Positions 48,201 to 58,556 are shown, counted from the first letter of the stretch. The stretch: 64,000 nucleotides of DNA from Dendrolimus kikuchii (GCA_019925095.2 CM034389.1:21749435-21813434), one strand, 5' to 3'. Program-made: numbers and translations. Notes: generated by a model from the sequence alone, not told the origin.

Positions 48201-51200
48201 TGAACCTCGAGGCGGTCCACCTCCTCGACAAAACACGGACATAATGAGAAGGCTCAAAAGGGCAAAACTACTTGAACTTGTATTATAAACCTAACTAAAG
48301 TGTAATGAGCTAGCGATTAATATAAAGGTAGCACACGAAGAAAGTAGCTTCACCTTAATAGAGACAATAAGGAAAGTGCATTAGCTATATTCTTATAGGC
48401 TATTTCAAATAGGACCGTATGGGAGAAATAACGTAAGTAGAGAATAAACATCGTTAATCTAAGTATAAGACTGTTATTAAATAGTAACATGCCTAAATAT
48501 ATTTTGATATAATTCAAATCAATATTTATTTCGTAGCAAAGTTTACGATAACACTACAAGTTATTTTCTATGGATATGTCAGCCTTACCGTTTGAAATAG
48601 ACTTTAGTATTAATACTGTTGCGCACCGATACTAATCCTTTATAGGTGTTTTAATACCCCTTCGAATTTAAGTGATCTATTGTTTAGCCATTAAGATTAC
48701 GACTTCGAGGATTTAAAGAAAATAATGGGCATGTTGTTGGCGAGTCATGTATATTCTGCAAATATATAAGGTCGGTCCGTCGGGGGGGCGGAGGCTCTGA
48801 TGGGCTGAGTTAGTTGAGTTTCAACTGCGATCGAGGTGTTTACGTAATGTACTTTTAGAACGAGTATCTTATAACGATGAACTTTGCGCAATTTATGTCA
48901 TTATGATTTGGACTCGTTATATTCAGTTCTTTCTGTAAGAACTGTGAATTACGTGTGTACTTCCAACAGCATTTTAAATTCACGTCTTATTTATTCGTAA
49001 CAATACTTTTAGTTAATTTAGGTTATATCTAAATTACTAATTACTTTGTCACTACTTTCAATACTGTAGATGAATCGGTAATGTTGAAAACGTTGGATAG
49101 GCCTTCAACGAACTTCAAAAGGCATTTGCTATGCTAAGCTAATACGGATACGTTTTTATTAATAATTCCAAGTGTTTAAGCAGTTAATATCTCTTTTATC
49201 AGTGCTTTGTTGTCATTAGATAAACTTCAGAAGTGTCAGTGATGTATATTTAATTAATTACTATGGATGAAAGCCCTTGAAGTTTATTGTGATCAATATC
49301 ATGAAAATGTAATAAATTAATAACTCAAAATAAAAAAATAATAAGATAAAAATTGTCAGGTCCGTGTCACTCATACACATTGAAATGAAGAGTTCTGTAG
49401 GGGTGACGAATTTCTACTAATGAATACTTTTGCATTTGACTACAGAAGCCAATAAAATGTCTTCCATTTATATATTAAACACTAATCAACAAAACTTACT
49501 CGAATCAGTTTACGTTGTATATTTAAAAATCTTATCGTTTTTAACATTTTCACTGTTTAATTCAAACGTTTAAGGGGGCGGAGGATTCTTTTGAAATTTT
49601 GGAAGTGAATATTCCAACTTAAAATTATCATTATCTTGGTTGGCCATCGTATATGAAGTGTGTGTACGGTACGGTGTACGGAATATACCTTCCTACGAAA
49701 GTTTATTCAAAGAGATCCAGTAGGTTTTAAGAAAAATAGCTGTGGCATAACGAAGACCACGGCCTGATGATCGTGGCTAACGTTTGTTTGGGTATCGTTT
49801 TTAACGACATTGCAACAGCCATGGAACCCCGAAAAAAAAGTTCTCACACGCTCGCCAGTTGCACGGCGATAAAAATATGCAAATTACAGACAAGCTTTTA
49901 ATGTTATAACTCATGTTAGGGGTTAGGGACCGATAAAGTGTTTAGAATCATGTCTTGTAGAACTGGTGTAATAGTAGTAAATTTACGATTAGTTGTAAAG
50001 CAAAAAAAATACTTTTAGTGTAGCCAGGTGGTAGGGTATTTGCCCGTCTGATGGCTATCACTGGTCTAGAACATGCCGCCATAACAACCTTGAGTTGTGT
50101 TCCGGCTTTAGTGGCCAGGTACCAGTTTTCCTTTAGAGAGCAGCAGCGCATTTGTAGCACTATTAGTATTGCGAATGTCTGTAGGCGATAGTAACCGCTT
50201 TCCAGTATCCACCAGTGGGCCATCTATCTGTCTGCTGAACTCATGCAATAAAAAAAGTCTGTTTAATACTTGTAGTATTAGTGTTAACTTAATATTCTTT
50301 AGGACTGATTTACATTTTCCTTTTCAATTTCTCCTCTACAGAATGGGATAAGAAATCTTCCATATGTCGCTAATTAAGTCACAGAGTTTGGCTTGTATTG
50401 TATCTTTTTAGGAACTCATAGTTATTTCAGTAAACACTGAACTCTATAAAATCGTCATGTCCGTTTGTACTGTATGTAACTTTATGAAGATGCATAATCG
50501 TGTAGTGAAATCGAGAATATGATAAAAAAAAAATATGGCTTAAACGTAACTGCGAAGTGAAAACTTTTCTCCGTGTACACATAAGTAATTTTTAAGGGTC
50601 CATGCAGGGAGTGGCGAGGCACCGTCTGCCCATTTTTCCATGTTTCCCGAACATTGCGACGGGCAGACGCTATAGTCCTCATAGTCCCAGATCCACCAGA
50701 TCCAGAGTACCACTAGCAGTTCACCCCAATAGCTCGGTACTTTTATTCTCATTCCCTACAGTCTGACTATGACCGGGACTTGTCTTATCTTGGCTTGTCT
50801 TGGCTTGTTATATAATTTTATAGTATCAATTAACAGGTATTGAAAAATTATAGCGAGGTTTTTTAATAGTTTTATATTTAGTCTATTTGATCTTTTAAAA
50901 GTTTATCCTCCTCTCTTCTCATTTCTGAATTACGAGATGGAAATTCTCAAAAATCAAGGTAACTAGAAGTTGCAATACTTTCATAGATTTATTCAAACAA
51001 TAACAATTGAAAAAAAAATGAGATAAGATTACGATGTGATGACAATTATTTAATAGAAATTTTAATTTGTGTTTGACCAAAATCTATAAATGTTATTGAT
51101 ATTTAAATTGAACATAACTTTCAATGAGTTGCTTTATTGTTGATTTATAAACATTAATGATATTTAAATTGAACATAACTTTCAATGAGTTGCTTTATTG

Positions 51201-53730
51201 TTGATTTATAAACATTGTAAAATATGATGAAAATTAAAAATAAATGATATACTTATTGATTAAATATCGAGTAAAGTGATATTGCGTGATAATCAAAAGG
51301 CCAACGCCCTGCATTGGAATTGAAAAAGTAATTAAGAAAAAGAGAATTTTTAATACACTATTTTAATATGAACTAGTAATTAATTATATGCATTATTTAA
51401 AAGAGCATTAAATTTTCTTATAATACTAACTACCTACTAACTAATTTTAGCCACTTAGCTGTAACTTTTGAATTTTAGAACGCTTCAAGAACCACTTTTG
51501 GGAAAAAATCACTACTTTAAAAATTTAAGGGTCGGTATTGCCTACCTACACTACCTTTGCACTAGATTGCGTTTTTGTATTCATTATAAAAGAATTATTG
51601 TAAAGTTTTCATGATGCCTCAAGTATCAACTCAAAACTATCGAACAGCTCTTGGGCTATAACTACAACGATCATGAGTTTGACGGGGTCTGCAATGAATA
51701 AACTTAAAACTTCTCACCTTGTCCATGTCTGTGCTGGCGTATTGATACAGTTTGTTGTTTGAGCTGAAGATGATAAGAGCTATCTCACAGTCGCACAACA
51801 CACTCAGCTCGTATGCCTTCTTCATTACACCAAATTTGCGTTTGTTGAACGTAACCTGAAATGAGAAGAATCAAAGTTAATTCTAATGTACTCTATGGTT
51901 AAATTTTTAGAACAAATATTAATGTACTCTGTGGAACAAATTCAAAATTATACTTCTTTAAATATGGATTTGCTCGATTTATATCTAGCCAGTGTCATGT
52001 ATTCAATATTCCACATTTAAAACATACTCACAGTAAAGCGGGTGATAGGCTGCGTGCAAATAAGTACCTGTGCGTATTTATGACTCGACTACCTTTTTTG
52101 TCTGCGCGTACTTTGACTTCGCGTATAATGGATATGCGTATGCGAAACGCAACGACGATGTCAATGTTCCAAATTTTATTTGTTAGAAATCGTGTTCAAT
52201 TTTGATAGATCACCATTAATGACGGGTCATTGAGACGGAATAAAATGAGCCGCATATTTATGAAATAATTATGTAATTTTCTGTTCAATATAGCCCTGGC
52301 CGAAATAGTTAACAAATAATATATAATTAAATTAACACGGATTTAAATATACATTTTCATGACGACTTTATCTCCTTCTAATTGTGACTGTTGTTGATGA
52401 AAATCTGCCTACCGGCCAATAGCCGAAGAGATTTGTTTCGCCCTCGTCTTAAGGCCTTGTATGCCCTATGTGGCTAGCCGTAGGCTAGTCAGCTGTCTGG
52501 ATCTACGCATAGGATGAAGTTGACTCTGCGGTTACCCGGATTGCTGCAGTATCTCAATCATGGAATCACTCAACTAAGTATACCTGCTGCATACTGCACC
52601 AAGTAGTGCGTATAGAAATGAATTTTACATACATTTCGTCGCTTCCGGTCAACCATACATCTGACTGGAATGCTGCCCGCATAGTGCCTGTGGGGGTTTA
52701 ATGTGACACAGGGCGAAAAACGTCATTGAGCAATAAGTACACGTACTTGCTCGCACGTATACCCCCCTCCTATCATCCTTTATGAAACATCAGACATCAG
52801 ACAACATCAGAATATAAACTCAAAAAATGAGAAATTTGAAAAAGGTATTATAATCTTTTCTAGAATCGAGTTTGATACTTTAAAACGCAAATTGACCTTC
52901 GCAACTTTCATCAAGTGTCTGCTTCTATTACGGGACCAAACTTCTTGACCTCCCTCGCCTGCTTCCACTACACCAATCACTTGCCATTAAGGGGTAATGT
53001 AGAATATTACCAGAGGTCTTTATCAACTGGCCTCGGGTGATATACAGTGTAATCGTATAATTAATAAATTACAAGCTGTAGCGGTCGTTGTCCTTTTGCG
53101 ATAATGTTTTGCAGTGGGAGTGTTGATATGCCACATCTGCTGGGTCAGCCTGCATACTAAGGTCATTTCACTCAGCCAATTTTATTGCAATAAACATATT
53201 TATATGAAAGAATAACACTTTGTATTTAAATTAAATGACAACGTAATATTTAATTGAACATTTTATAACTATATATCATACATTATACGTTTATAAGTAA
53301 ATATAGTAACTTAACTTAGTTATTTATATTTCCAATTTAGTCCTTAACTTGTGAACAATGTGTATGTATGTTTGTTTCTCTATTATAAATTGTTTTGAAA
53401 ATTTACATAGTTTAGTGGTCGCCCGTGGTCGAAATTCGACCATAATAATTTATGTCACAGACTATACTTCTATAATCACAGATTTCGCCAAGGCTACATT
53501 GTTAATTTCACTTTAACAATAAACAAAAGAATATATATACGTGTATGTGTCAAACAACACATAGTAGTGTGTGTAATGTTTTTTTTTATTGATTTAATGT
53601 ATTTTTTATGTATCATTTTAAAAAAATATTAGCATTCGTCGCTTCTTCTCTATATAAACTATAAGCGTGCGAAATTTCATACTCCTCCGTCCGCGTAATT
53701 TTCGTAAAAAAGGGTACAAAGTTTTTGCTT

Positions 53731-53827
<97 letters not shown>

Positions 53828-55726
53828 AAGAAGACTACAACTGAAGTACTACTAGAGATATACTACTCGCCTACTACGGTCATCTTTTACGGAATTCGGC
53901 TAGTTATGTAAGAATTCATGCGACCTCCATCCGGTCTAATAGAAGAGTTGACCCAAAGAAATGCTTGCTTGACACCGTGAAGGATAATATCACGTATATT
54001 AACCATTGGCAGACAATGCGTGATTACGAAGACTGCTCACTGTAGACTGCATCATCAACATCAGAAAAGCAGTACATTTATGGACTCTGAAGCGAACGCT
54101 CCGCAACCGGGATTGAAGGCTAAGATAAACGAAAACAGACAACGCAAACATTACTAATTTGGCCTCTGTGGGTGAGTGGGCTAAGCTTATTTCGGCCTAC
54201 CTCACTGCAACGCCTCTGCGGTTCCGGGTTCAATTTCTGGCATAGTAAATTTGGGAAAAGAATTTTCTATTATTTACTATGGTCTGGGTGTCTGGGATCG
54301 GCCCCAGAGTAGTCCGTGGTATATTACTCATAATACAAGTGTAATTTGCTTAATTTGGGGATATACAATGTGTGTGTTTGTATGCCATTTATTTAAAAAA
54401 AAACTACTTTATTATTAGTAGACACTAATTTAACATTCAAAATTAATTACACTAGAAAACTTAAAACATATAAAATGTTTATTAATTAGCCCGAAAATGT
54501 GCACTCATGCATGCGAAAAGATAAAAAAATTAAAGAGGAAACGCCATTTATCACTCTTTAATGAAATACAGAACAAGGTGAAGCAATTTTGCTATATTAA
54601 AGTTTTTGGGTATTATATTGAAAGGCGATGAAACATGTGCTTTGGTTCAAAAAGATAATTCAAGTAATTTACAAAATTTATAAAGGCGATCTATGTGTTG
54701 GCAATCGTACGCATCAATTTTCATGAAAGCAGTGTAAATTAAAAGTGAGCAACAAATGCTCTTTTTTTCTTAAATTTATTATTTTCAATTTTTTTTTATT
54801 GCAGGAGTTCAGCAGACACGCAGACGGCCCACAGGATGGAAAGCGGTTACCATCGCCTATGGACATTTGCAACACCAAAGGTGCTACAAATGCGCTGCTG
54901 CTCTCTTAAATCATCAAATATGCTTACATTCATATACATAAAACTATATTCGACTGTGGTACAGAAACTTCATGGGTTTAAGTATTCGTGCTGCAGAGAG
55001 TCGTGTAAAATACATTAACTTATCATACATTTTAAAAATTAATATACACGATATTAATGTAAGAATAAGCCTAAATGGCGCTCTGTTGTTCGTGCCTACC
55101 CCGCAAGGAAACTGGCGTGAAGTTATGTATGTATGTATGTATGATATTAATATTATATCAAAAATAGGAGCAGAGGCAAGGAATTGTTATCATCATTCAA
55201 GTGCTTACTTCCGATTTGAAAATAATAATAATAATATGTCTAACTATACAACACTACTGTGTCTAGCGATGCGACCTTCACCTGACCTCAGTAGAGGGGT
55301 TGCCCTAAAGAAATGCTGGATTGACTCCGTAAAGCCTATGTGTGATTTGCATGCTCATGGACTTGGGGTAATTGATGGGATTCGTGGTACAAAGGTCACT
55401 TAGAGTGGAGACCGTGTCTGAGAAAACGTAGTGAAGAATGTACATCAGCCCGGTAGACGTAAGCGAGTATGAGGTAAGCGGAGAACTCCGGAAGGTCTAC
55501 GTCCAACATTGGACTGCATTGACTGAGGAAGACGGTGGCATTGATTAAAAAGTAAATAATATACAATATACTAACCTGCCGATTCCGTTCGTCCGTGATC
55601 CGTGATATTTGTATTTTCTTCCGGCCCATGGTGGCAGCAATCTTGGAAGGGGGTGCGGGGAGCGAGGGGCGAAAATAAAAGTTGCCGGCTGGCTTGGCTG
55701 CTACTTCGGACGTCAACAGCTGCTAT
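36170..55726 (-). CDS. Mef2: Myocyte enhancer factor 2, MADS-box transcription factor (all coding exons)
   Basis: Nuclear DNA-binding activator of muscle differentiation (also used in fat body and neurons in flies); binds YTA(A/T)4TAR sites as a dimer. Coding exons, read on the minus strand: 55629-55576, 51855-51718, 48085-48020, 46105-45805, 44778-44540, 41744-41626, 37283-37114, 36294-36170. They total 1,212 nt, 403 residues, with every junction in phase. MADS box about residues 1-57 ([18 protein letters not shown], then [20 protein letters not shown]), MEF2 domain to residue 86 ([20 protein letters not shown]). Family hallmarks follow: [51 protein letters not shown] and a C-terminus [12 protein letters not shown]. 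The protein is shorter than fly Mef2, mainly in the activation domain. Upstream non-coding exons are expected right of 55726. Confidence 0.96.
36400..36530 (+). repeat. SINE family C, 3' part
   Basis: Carries CACTATGGTCTGGGTGTCTG and the CAATGTGTATGTTTG tail of family C; the tRNA-like head is missing. In the last Mef2 intron (36295-37113), where the rest is AT-rich. Confidence 0.6.
37114..37283 (-). CDS. Mef2: Mef2 coding exon 7
   Basis: 170 nt, acceptor CAGTAG, donor GTACAT. Encodes [20 protein letters not shown], then [14 protein letters not shown] and a Pro/Ala/His-rich stretch. An alternative acceptor TTACCAG (exon start 37272) is out of phase with the previous exon, so 37283 was chosen. 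Lys329 and Ser334 form a phosphorylation-dependent sumoylation motif. Confidence 0.9.
37765..37876 (+). repeat. Family B repeat, 5'-truncated copy
   Basis: Only the 3' end is present (GCAGCAGCACATTGGTAGC through GCAATAAAAAAAG), as expected from incomplete target-primed reverse transcription. Confidence 0.75.
38374..38994 (+). mobile_element. Helitron with internal tandem repeats
   Basis: Starts TCTATATATATAAAAATGAA and ends GCCGGGTCAGCTAG, inserted between A (38373) and T (38995) as Helitrons do. No Rep/helicase frame. Inside is about four copies of a 118-119 base unit (see separate entry). Intron of Mef2. Confidence 0.8.
38440..38935 (+). repeat. Tandem repeat, about 4 x 118 bases
   Basis: The word CCCGGATGG recurs at about 38474, 38592, 38711 and 38829, each followed by GAACCGGTAAGTGGCGCTGAG-type text and CTAATCACCTGGACCGATTT. 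Confidence 0.85.
39147..39385 (+). repeat. tRNA-derived SINE, family C, copy
   Basis: A full-length-looking copy: tRNA-like head with GGTTGAGCGGGCTAAG and B box GGGTTCGATTCC, then TGGTCTGGGTGTCTGGGATC and the tail CAATGTGTATGTTTAG. It lies 160 bases upstream of the tRNA-His gene. Confidence 0.7.
39546..39617 (+). tRNA. tRNA-His (GTG)
   Basis: 72 bases that fold as a full cloverleaf: acceptor stem GCCGTGA pairs with TCACGGC and the discriminator base is A. D loop TCTAGTGGTTAGGA (A box), anticodon loop with GTG in TTGTGGC, and T arm GGTTCGAATCC (B box). No intron and no encoded CCA, as expected for a nuclear gene. A run of six T follows at about 39645, suiting a Pol III terminator. It lies in a Mef2 intron on the opposite strand. 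Confidence 0.96.
39998..40183. mobile_element. Fold-back MITE family D, complete copy
   Basis: 186 bases that are almost entirely an inverted repeat: TAATATTTTCTTAAGTTTTC ... GAAAACTTAAGAAAATATTA outside, and CGTTTTAACGG / CCTTTAAAACG and GCGCGGTAATTTATTTGATT with its complement inside. The spacer is only a few bases. Confidence 0.85.
40928..41155. mobile_element. Fold-back MITE family D, second copy
   Basis: The left arm is the same as in the 39998 copy; a longer centre holds CCGACGTTTCGACCAC. The right arm ends at ACGTAGTTTTATTATA and lacks the outermost part. Confidence 0.8.
41626..41744 (-). CDS. Mef2: Mef2 coding exon 6
   Basis: 119 nt, acceptor TATTTCAG, donor GTACAT, phase 0 in and 2 out. 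Encodes [20 protein letters not shown] then [19 protein letters not shown], corresponding to the SYSFGAQDFSS and TWHQGL segments of fly Mef2. Confidence 0.92.
41800..42083 (+). repeat. Family B repeat, long copy
   Basis: Includes the 5' extension GTGCAGGAACGGAGAAAGG and GGCCGGGCGGCCTGTCGTAAG, then the shared body, and ends CTCCTGCCAT plus A run. Begins about 55 bases from the Mef2 exon 6 acceptor. Confidence 0.8.
42093..42395 (+). repeat. Dispersed repeat family E, copy 1
   Basis: About 300 bases shared with 53417-53735: AAATTCGACCATAATAATTT, GATTTCGCCAAGGC, ATACTCCTCCGTCCGCG and GGGTACAAAGTTT appear in the same order and spacing. Class not recognised. Confidence 0.7.
42737..42856. mobile_element. 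MITE with 16-base perfect terminal inverted repeats
   Basis: Ends TAGCGACACACCTGCG and its exact complement. 120 bases in all, with an internal hairpin (CAGCGGAAACTCCGCTG). Non-coding; intron of Mef2. Confidence 0.8.
44057..44294 (-). mobile_element. Helitron-like element
   Basis: Minus-oriented: starts A|TCTTCTATACAG at 44294 and ends CAGCTAG|T at 44057. The terminal text GCTGTGCCAGCGACTTCGTC is a common lepidopteran repeat end. Confidence 0.65.
44540..44778 (-). CDS. Mef2: Mef2 coding exon 5
   Basis: 239 nt, acceptor ATTTCAG, donor GTTAGT, phase 1 in and 0 out. Encodes [20 protein letters not shown], a Pro/His-rich stretch, then [20 protein letters not shown]. The LRVVIP core is a conserved MEF2 segment. 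The GC-rich ORFs on the other strand are shadows. Confidence 0.94.
44930..45090 (-). repeat. tRNA-derived SINE, family C, copy
   Basis: Complement of the family text: CCCAGACACCCAGACCATAG, GGAATCGAAC (B box complement). Intron of Mef2 between coding exons 4 and 5. Confidence 0.65.
45805..46105 (-). CDS. Mef2: Mef2 coding exon 4
   Basis: 301 nt, acceptor CTTCCAG, donor GTAAAT, phase 0 in and 1 out. Encodes [20 protein letters not shown] through [11 protein letters not shown], with [20 protein letters not shown]. These blocks are nearly identical to fly and vertebrate MEF2. Confidence 0.96.
46319..46437 (-). repeat. Dispersed repeat family F with (CATA)n tail
   Basis: TAACTTCACGCCAGTTCCCT, TGCGGGGTAGGCACGAACAA and the CATACATACATA run recur in inverted orientation at 55060-55143. 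Short ORFs across it are read from the repeat. Confidence 0.65.
46473..46913 (+). mobile_element. Helitron
   Basis: Starts A|TCTATATATATAAAAATC and ends GCCGGGACAGCTAG|T, same ends as the copy at 38374 but a different interior (CTCGAGAACGGCTGGACTGA). Intron of Mef2. Confidence 0.75.
48020..48085 (-). CDS. Mef2: Mef2 coding exon 3 (end of MEF2 domain)
   Basis: 66 nt, 22 codons, acceptor ATTACAG, donor GTACAT, phase 0 at both ends. Encodes [19 protein letters not shown] then IIE, the last part of the MEF2 dimerisation domain. Too short to appear as an ORF. Confidence 0.96.
48775..49005 (+). mobile_element. LTR-like segment, copy 1
   Basis: Text TTGGACTCGTTATATTCAGT, then TCCAACAGCATTTTAAATTC and a TCGTAACAATAC end, parallels 63709-63835. 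No internal gag/pol is seen, so a solo or decayed LTR is likely. The 5' boundary was not found. Confidence 0.35.
50020..50256 (+). repeat. Family B repeat, copy
   Basis: GCCAGGTGGTAGGGTATTTG through CTCATGCAATAAAAAAAG, more diverged than the other copies. Intron of Mef2. Confidence 0.7.
51097..51217 (+). repeat. 61-base direct duplication
   Basis: TGATATTTAAATTGAACATA through TTGATTTATAAACATT is repeated twice in tandem with essentially no differences, so the duplication is recent. Confidence 0.9.
51718..51855 (-). CDS. Mef2: Mef2 coding exon 2 (MADS box)
   Basis: 138 nt, 46 codons, acceptor ATTTCAG, donor GTGAGA, phase 0 at both ends. Encodes [40 protein letters not shown] and STDMDK. This is the core of the MADS box and is essentially invariant in animals. 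Confidence 0.98.
53417..53735 (+). repeat. Dispersed repeat family E, copy 2
   Basis: Same block order as the copy at 42093, ending GTACAAAGTTTTTGCTTCAC just before a dinucleotide tract. Confidence 0.7.
53731..53825. repeat. (CA)n then (TA)n microsatellite
   Basis: A short CA run followed by about 84 bases of uninterrupted TA. The 62-residue Tyr/Ile ORF through it is not a gene. Confidence 0.98.
53925..54030 (+). pseudogene. LINE ORF C-terminal relic
   Basis: Frame-broken reading [16 protein letters not shown] resembles the R-x-PKK-x-W-x-D-x-VK-x-D-x segment near the C-terminus of lepidopteran LINE reverse-transcriptase ORFs. No intact domain. Confidence 0.4.
54158..54400 (+). repeat. tRNA-derived SINE, family C, copy
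   Basis: GGCCTCTGTGGGTGAGTGGG head with GGTTCCGGGTTCAATTTC (B box), then TGGTCTGGGTGTCTGGGATC and a CAATGTGTGTGTTTG tail ending in an A run. Confidence 0.75.
54773..54912 (-). repeat. Family B repeat, 5'-truncated copy
   Basis: T run, then TTGCAGGAGTTCAGCAGAC through GCGCTGCTGCTCTCTTAA. Only the 3' part of the family is present. Intron between Mef2 coding exons 1 and 2. Confidence 0.75.
55060..55143 (+). repeat. Dispersed repeat family F with (GTAT)n tail
   Basis: GCGCTCTGTTGTTCGTGCCT through TTATGTATGTATGTATG, inverted partner of 46319-46437. Confidence 0.65.
55260..55430 (+). pseudogene. LINE ORF C-terminal relic
   Basis: [20 protein letters not shown] then [18 protein letters not shown] matches the general R-G-x-x-KK-x-W-x-D-x-VK pattern near the end of LINE reverse-transcriptase ORFs. 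Only this fragment remains. Confidence 0.4.
55576..55726 (-). CDS. Mef2: Mef2 coding exon 1 with 5' UTR
   Basis: Coding part 55576-55629 ([18 protein letters not shown]), donor GTTAGT. The ATG sits in a strong Kozak context (GCCACCATGG). The exon extends upstream as 5' UTR to an acceptor TTCACAG whose first exonic base is 55726. A longer frame upstream of the ATG is UTR read-through. Confidence 0.96.
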
Positions 55727-57660
55727 CTGTGAACAAAAAAAAACATAAACGTTAATACTATAATTTACTTTGAATCCTTTTTAGGAAAAACCTTTTTGTG
55801 GTTTTATTTCTGAACATCTTTACGAAACCTAGCGATGATTCAAATCTAGAATCAATTGATTCTGTCTGTGTTTTAACTAAAGCAAGCTTAAAAAGACAGT
55901 TGCATATGAGTAAAGACAGTAAATGCATAGGACGAATATTCAGATGATCGATTCAGAAGGAAATGACGCGTAACACTCGAAGTCTTCATGAAACCTAGAT
56001 ATGATTCAAATCAAAGCAATTTAATATCCAGTTCATAGGCATTTTATATAAATTAAATGTAAAAGGAATATGTGTTTTAACTAATACAAGCTCAAAAAGT
56101 AAGTTTGTGATGATTTAAGACAGCCGAGTTAAAAAGTAAAAGAATAAATTTCTTCAGTTTAGAATAAAATAAACTGGTATCAATACGCAGTTGTCATCTT
56201 ATTGGAAGCTATGCTACTGTGTATCGAAACTATAGGAGATACTCATACATACAAAATTGATTCCCTGGAGACCCGTAGAATTATTTTAGATGCCATGTTT
56301 GCTTATAAATTATTTCATAATAACATTGATTGCCCTCAATTGTTAAGCCAATTCCGCTTAAGAGTTCCCGCGAAACCCCCGCGACAACCTATAACCCCCC
56401 TCTTCCCTCCATTAAGAACAACAGTACTAGGTGCAAACTCCCCTATCTCTAGAATGTGTAGAATTCTCAACAGCAGCAGTGAAGTTACTGACATTCACTT
56501 TGACTCCAAAAATTGATTTCATAAAAAGATTCGTTTAGCCCAACAGGACACATATTAGACAGGCTGACGGACAGACAAATTTCAATACCCTGCACATTTT
56601 TGTTATATTTATTATTAGATTCTAAGTAAATAACAGTGAAGAAATTATACTGCAAGTTGTGTTCACTTATAATTAGTTTTTACATCGCATTGTAAACCTA
56701 GTAACTGATTAAATGTACAAAACTGTTGGTGATCCTTATTAAAAATAAAATACTAGCAATGGCTTACCGCTTAAAACTAATTTGCATATTATCAATGGTA
56801 ATGATTATTATAAATCAAATAATAATATAGTAAACCAATTAGAACGTCATATGGCAGGTTATTACGTAATCAGTAAACATTAACAGAACTGTTAGTGACA
56901 CCGATATGGTATGTGCTATGTCCGGCCGTTTGTCCTTGGTTTACAAGGTCAAAGACTTCAGTGGCACTTGAATTTGGTAAATCGATATTATAAACAGTAC
57001 TGTCACTTCACTGAGTTCAATCAAAATTTGTACAGCAATTGTTCAACATTACGTAAGTGATTACTTTTTACGGTGCTCAATTAGGATCTTGAATGATACT
57101 GTTCTCAACTTTAGGACTGCTAAGTTAAATACCAGTTTAAAGTGTTAGAGTCAGTTTAGAACAGAGAAAAGGTTAATGGGAAACGACCACCATTAATATA
57201 AGGCTTCAGTGGCTAGAGAATGGACTCAGGATTGTAACTTGTCGGCTTTGTCATTCATTGGATAAACTTTGGAGAGTGTGCAGTTGTACTGTTCAACCTG
57301 GTTCCCCAAATTCTATCCCAAATTTGACAATCAAGGTTTTCAGACCTTGTTTCATAAAGTAAAGAAATGTTAATAGAGTCCGCGTTTCCCTACAGTTACA
57401 ATCCGGAAGTCTTCAAGTTCACTGTTTTTCATTGTGAGCGGACTTCGTCCTCGATCGCATCATCACTGAAAGCTAAATGTGGTCAAACGCAACTGTATTC
57501 AGATTAAACCAAAAAAATATTGATTTAAAGAAAATCATGAATGCCATTTAAATATATTAATATACATAATACGATCATCCTTATAATCACTGTTGAGTGC
57601 TGATGTGAACTGATTTATTTTGGAAACGGTAACCTTAAGTACAAATATTAATAAGTCGTA
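55727..57660. other. Upstream of Mef2 coding exon 1; LINE relic at 56145-56519
   Basis: Probably a Mef2 5' intron. Apart from the LINE relic and a weak inverted repeat at about 57222-57415 (AGGATTGTAACTT / AGTTACAATCC), nothing is recognised. No 5' UTR exon could be placed. Confidence 0.4.
56145..56519 (+). pseudogene. Jockey-like LINE reverse-transcriptase C-terminus
   Basis: A 104-residue frame ending at 56517-56519 contains SLETRRIILDAMFAYKLFHN, IDCPQLLSQFRLRVP and NSPISRMCRILNS, the typical C-terminal pattern of jockey/CR1-type lepidopteran LINE ORF2 (L..RR..D..f.YK...n..d...LL......P.R, then NSP..RM). Upstream sequence (KFLQF) is in another frame, so it is a broken relic. Confidence 0.7.
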
Positions 57661-57830
57661 CTGCTAGTACAATGTATAGCACAGTGTGTGAGCGGGACGG
57701 ATGATGTGCGAGCGAGATAGAGCAGCTAATAATATGTGCGCTCCCGCGCTGCGCTAGTCAGTAGTTCGTTGTCCGCTGCGATGGCTAGACGTGTGCAGCT
57801 CCTATAGAACCATTACACTATGGGTCAAAT
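57660..57830. promoter_or_regulatory. GC-rich island, candidate promoter
   Basis: A locally GC-rich stretch (GCGCTCCCGCGCTGCGC near 57740) in AT-rich DNA, about 2 kb upstream of Mef2 coding exon 1. It could be a Mef2 promoter or non-coding first exon, or a repeat fragment. No TATA or initiator is convincing. Confidence 0.2.
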
Positions 57831-58293
57831 GCACTTGAATAGTGACCTTCGCATCAGCCCACGTAACTCCATTTTATTAATGGTAATCTACTGATAACTA
57901 GTTAACATTATTTATAATAGTTTTCCTACAACAAACACTGTGTTACTGCATTTGACATTGAACTGTCACAGTTATCAATCAATATAATGAAAATGAACTC
58001 TTTTATAAAAGTTTTATCGAACTTATTGATGAAATGATATTAAGTCCTTCAAACGTCGTTGCAAATTATTAAATAGCTTAAACGTAATCAATTAAATTAG
58101 CCTTACAATTAAAACATAACTTCCTTACTAATATATTATGAATGCAAATTACTTTTATGTACTCTTCACAGCCTAGCATATGATCCAATTGTTATGGAAT
58201 TAGCTACTTTTAATTACGAAGACAATGGAAATTTTGACTTCGCATGTTTCGAATGATGTGTTCATAAATAATTTTATGTGAATAGTGTCTAGA

Positions 58294-58556
58294 ATCCCTA
58301 TTTCCCTATTAATATTATAAATGCGAAAGTAACTCTGTCTGCCTGTTCCGTTTTCCGGGAAAACTACGGGACCGATTTGGCTGAAACTTAGTATATATAT
58401 TTTCGATGCCGAGAATGAACATAGGATACTTTTTATCCCGAAAAATGTGATAGTTTCCAGTATAAAAATATATTTGTCCTCTCTGTTTGTTATGCTTTTA
58501 CGGAAAAACTACTGAACCGATTTCGCTGAAACTCGATACATATGTAATTTTATAAT
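58294..58556 (+). mobile_element. Helitron-like fragment
   Basis: TCCCTATTAATATTATAAATGCG start and GACCGATTTGGCTGAAACT text match the right part of the 4648-6052 element in opposite orientation. The 3' end is lost. Confidence 0.6.

Noticed and set aside
53667..53855. 62-residue ORF through (TA)n
   Set aside because: Microsatellite translation.
54972..55403. 143-residue ORF
   Set aside because: A join of a dispersed repeat (family F) and a LINE relic; not a host gene.
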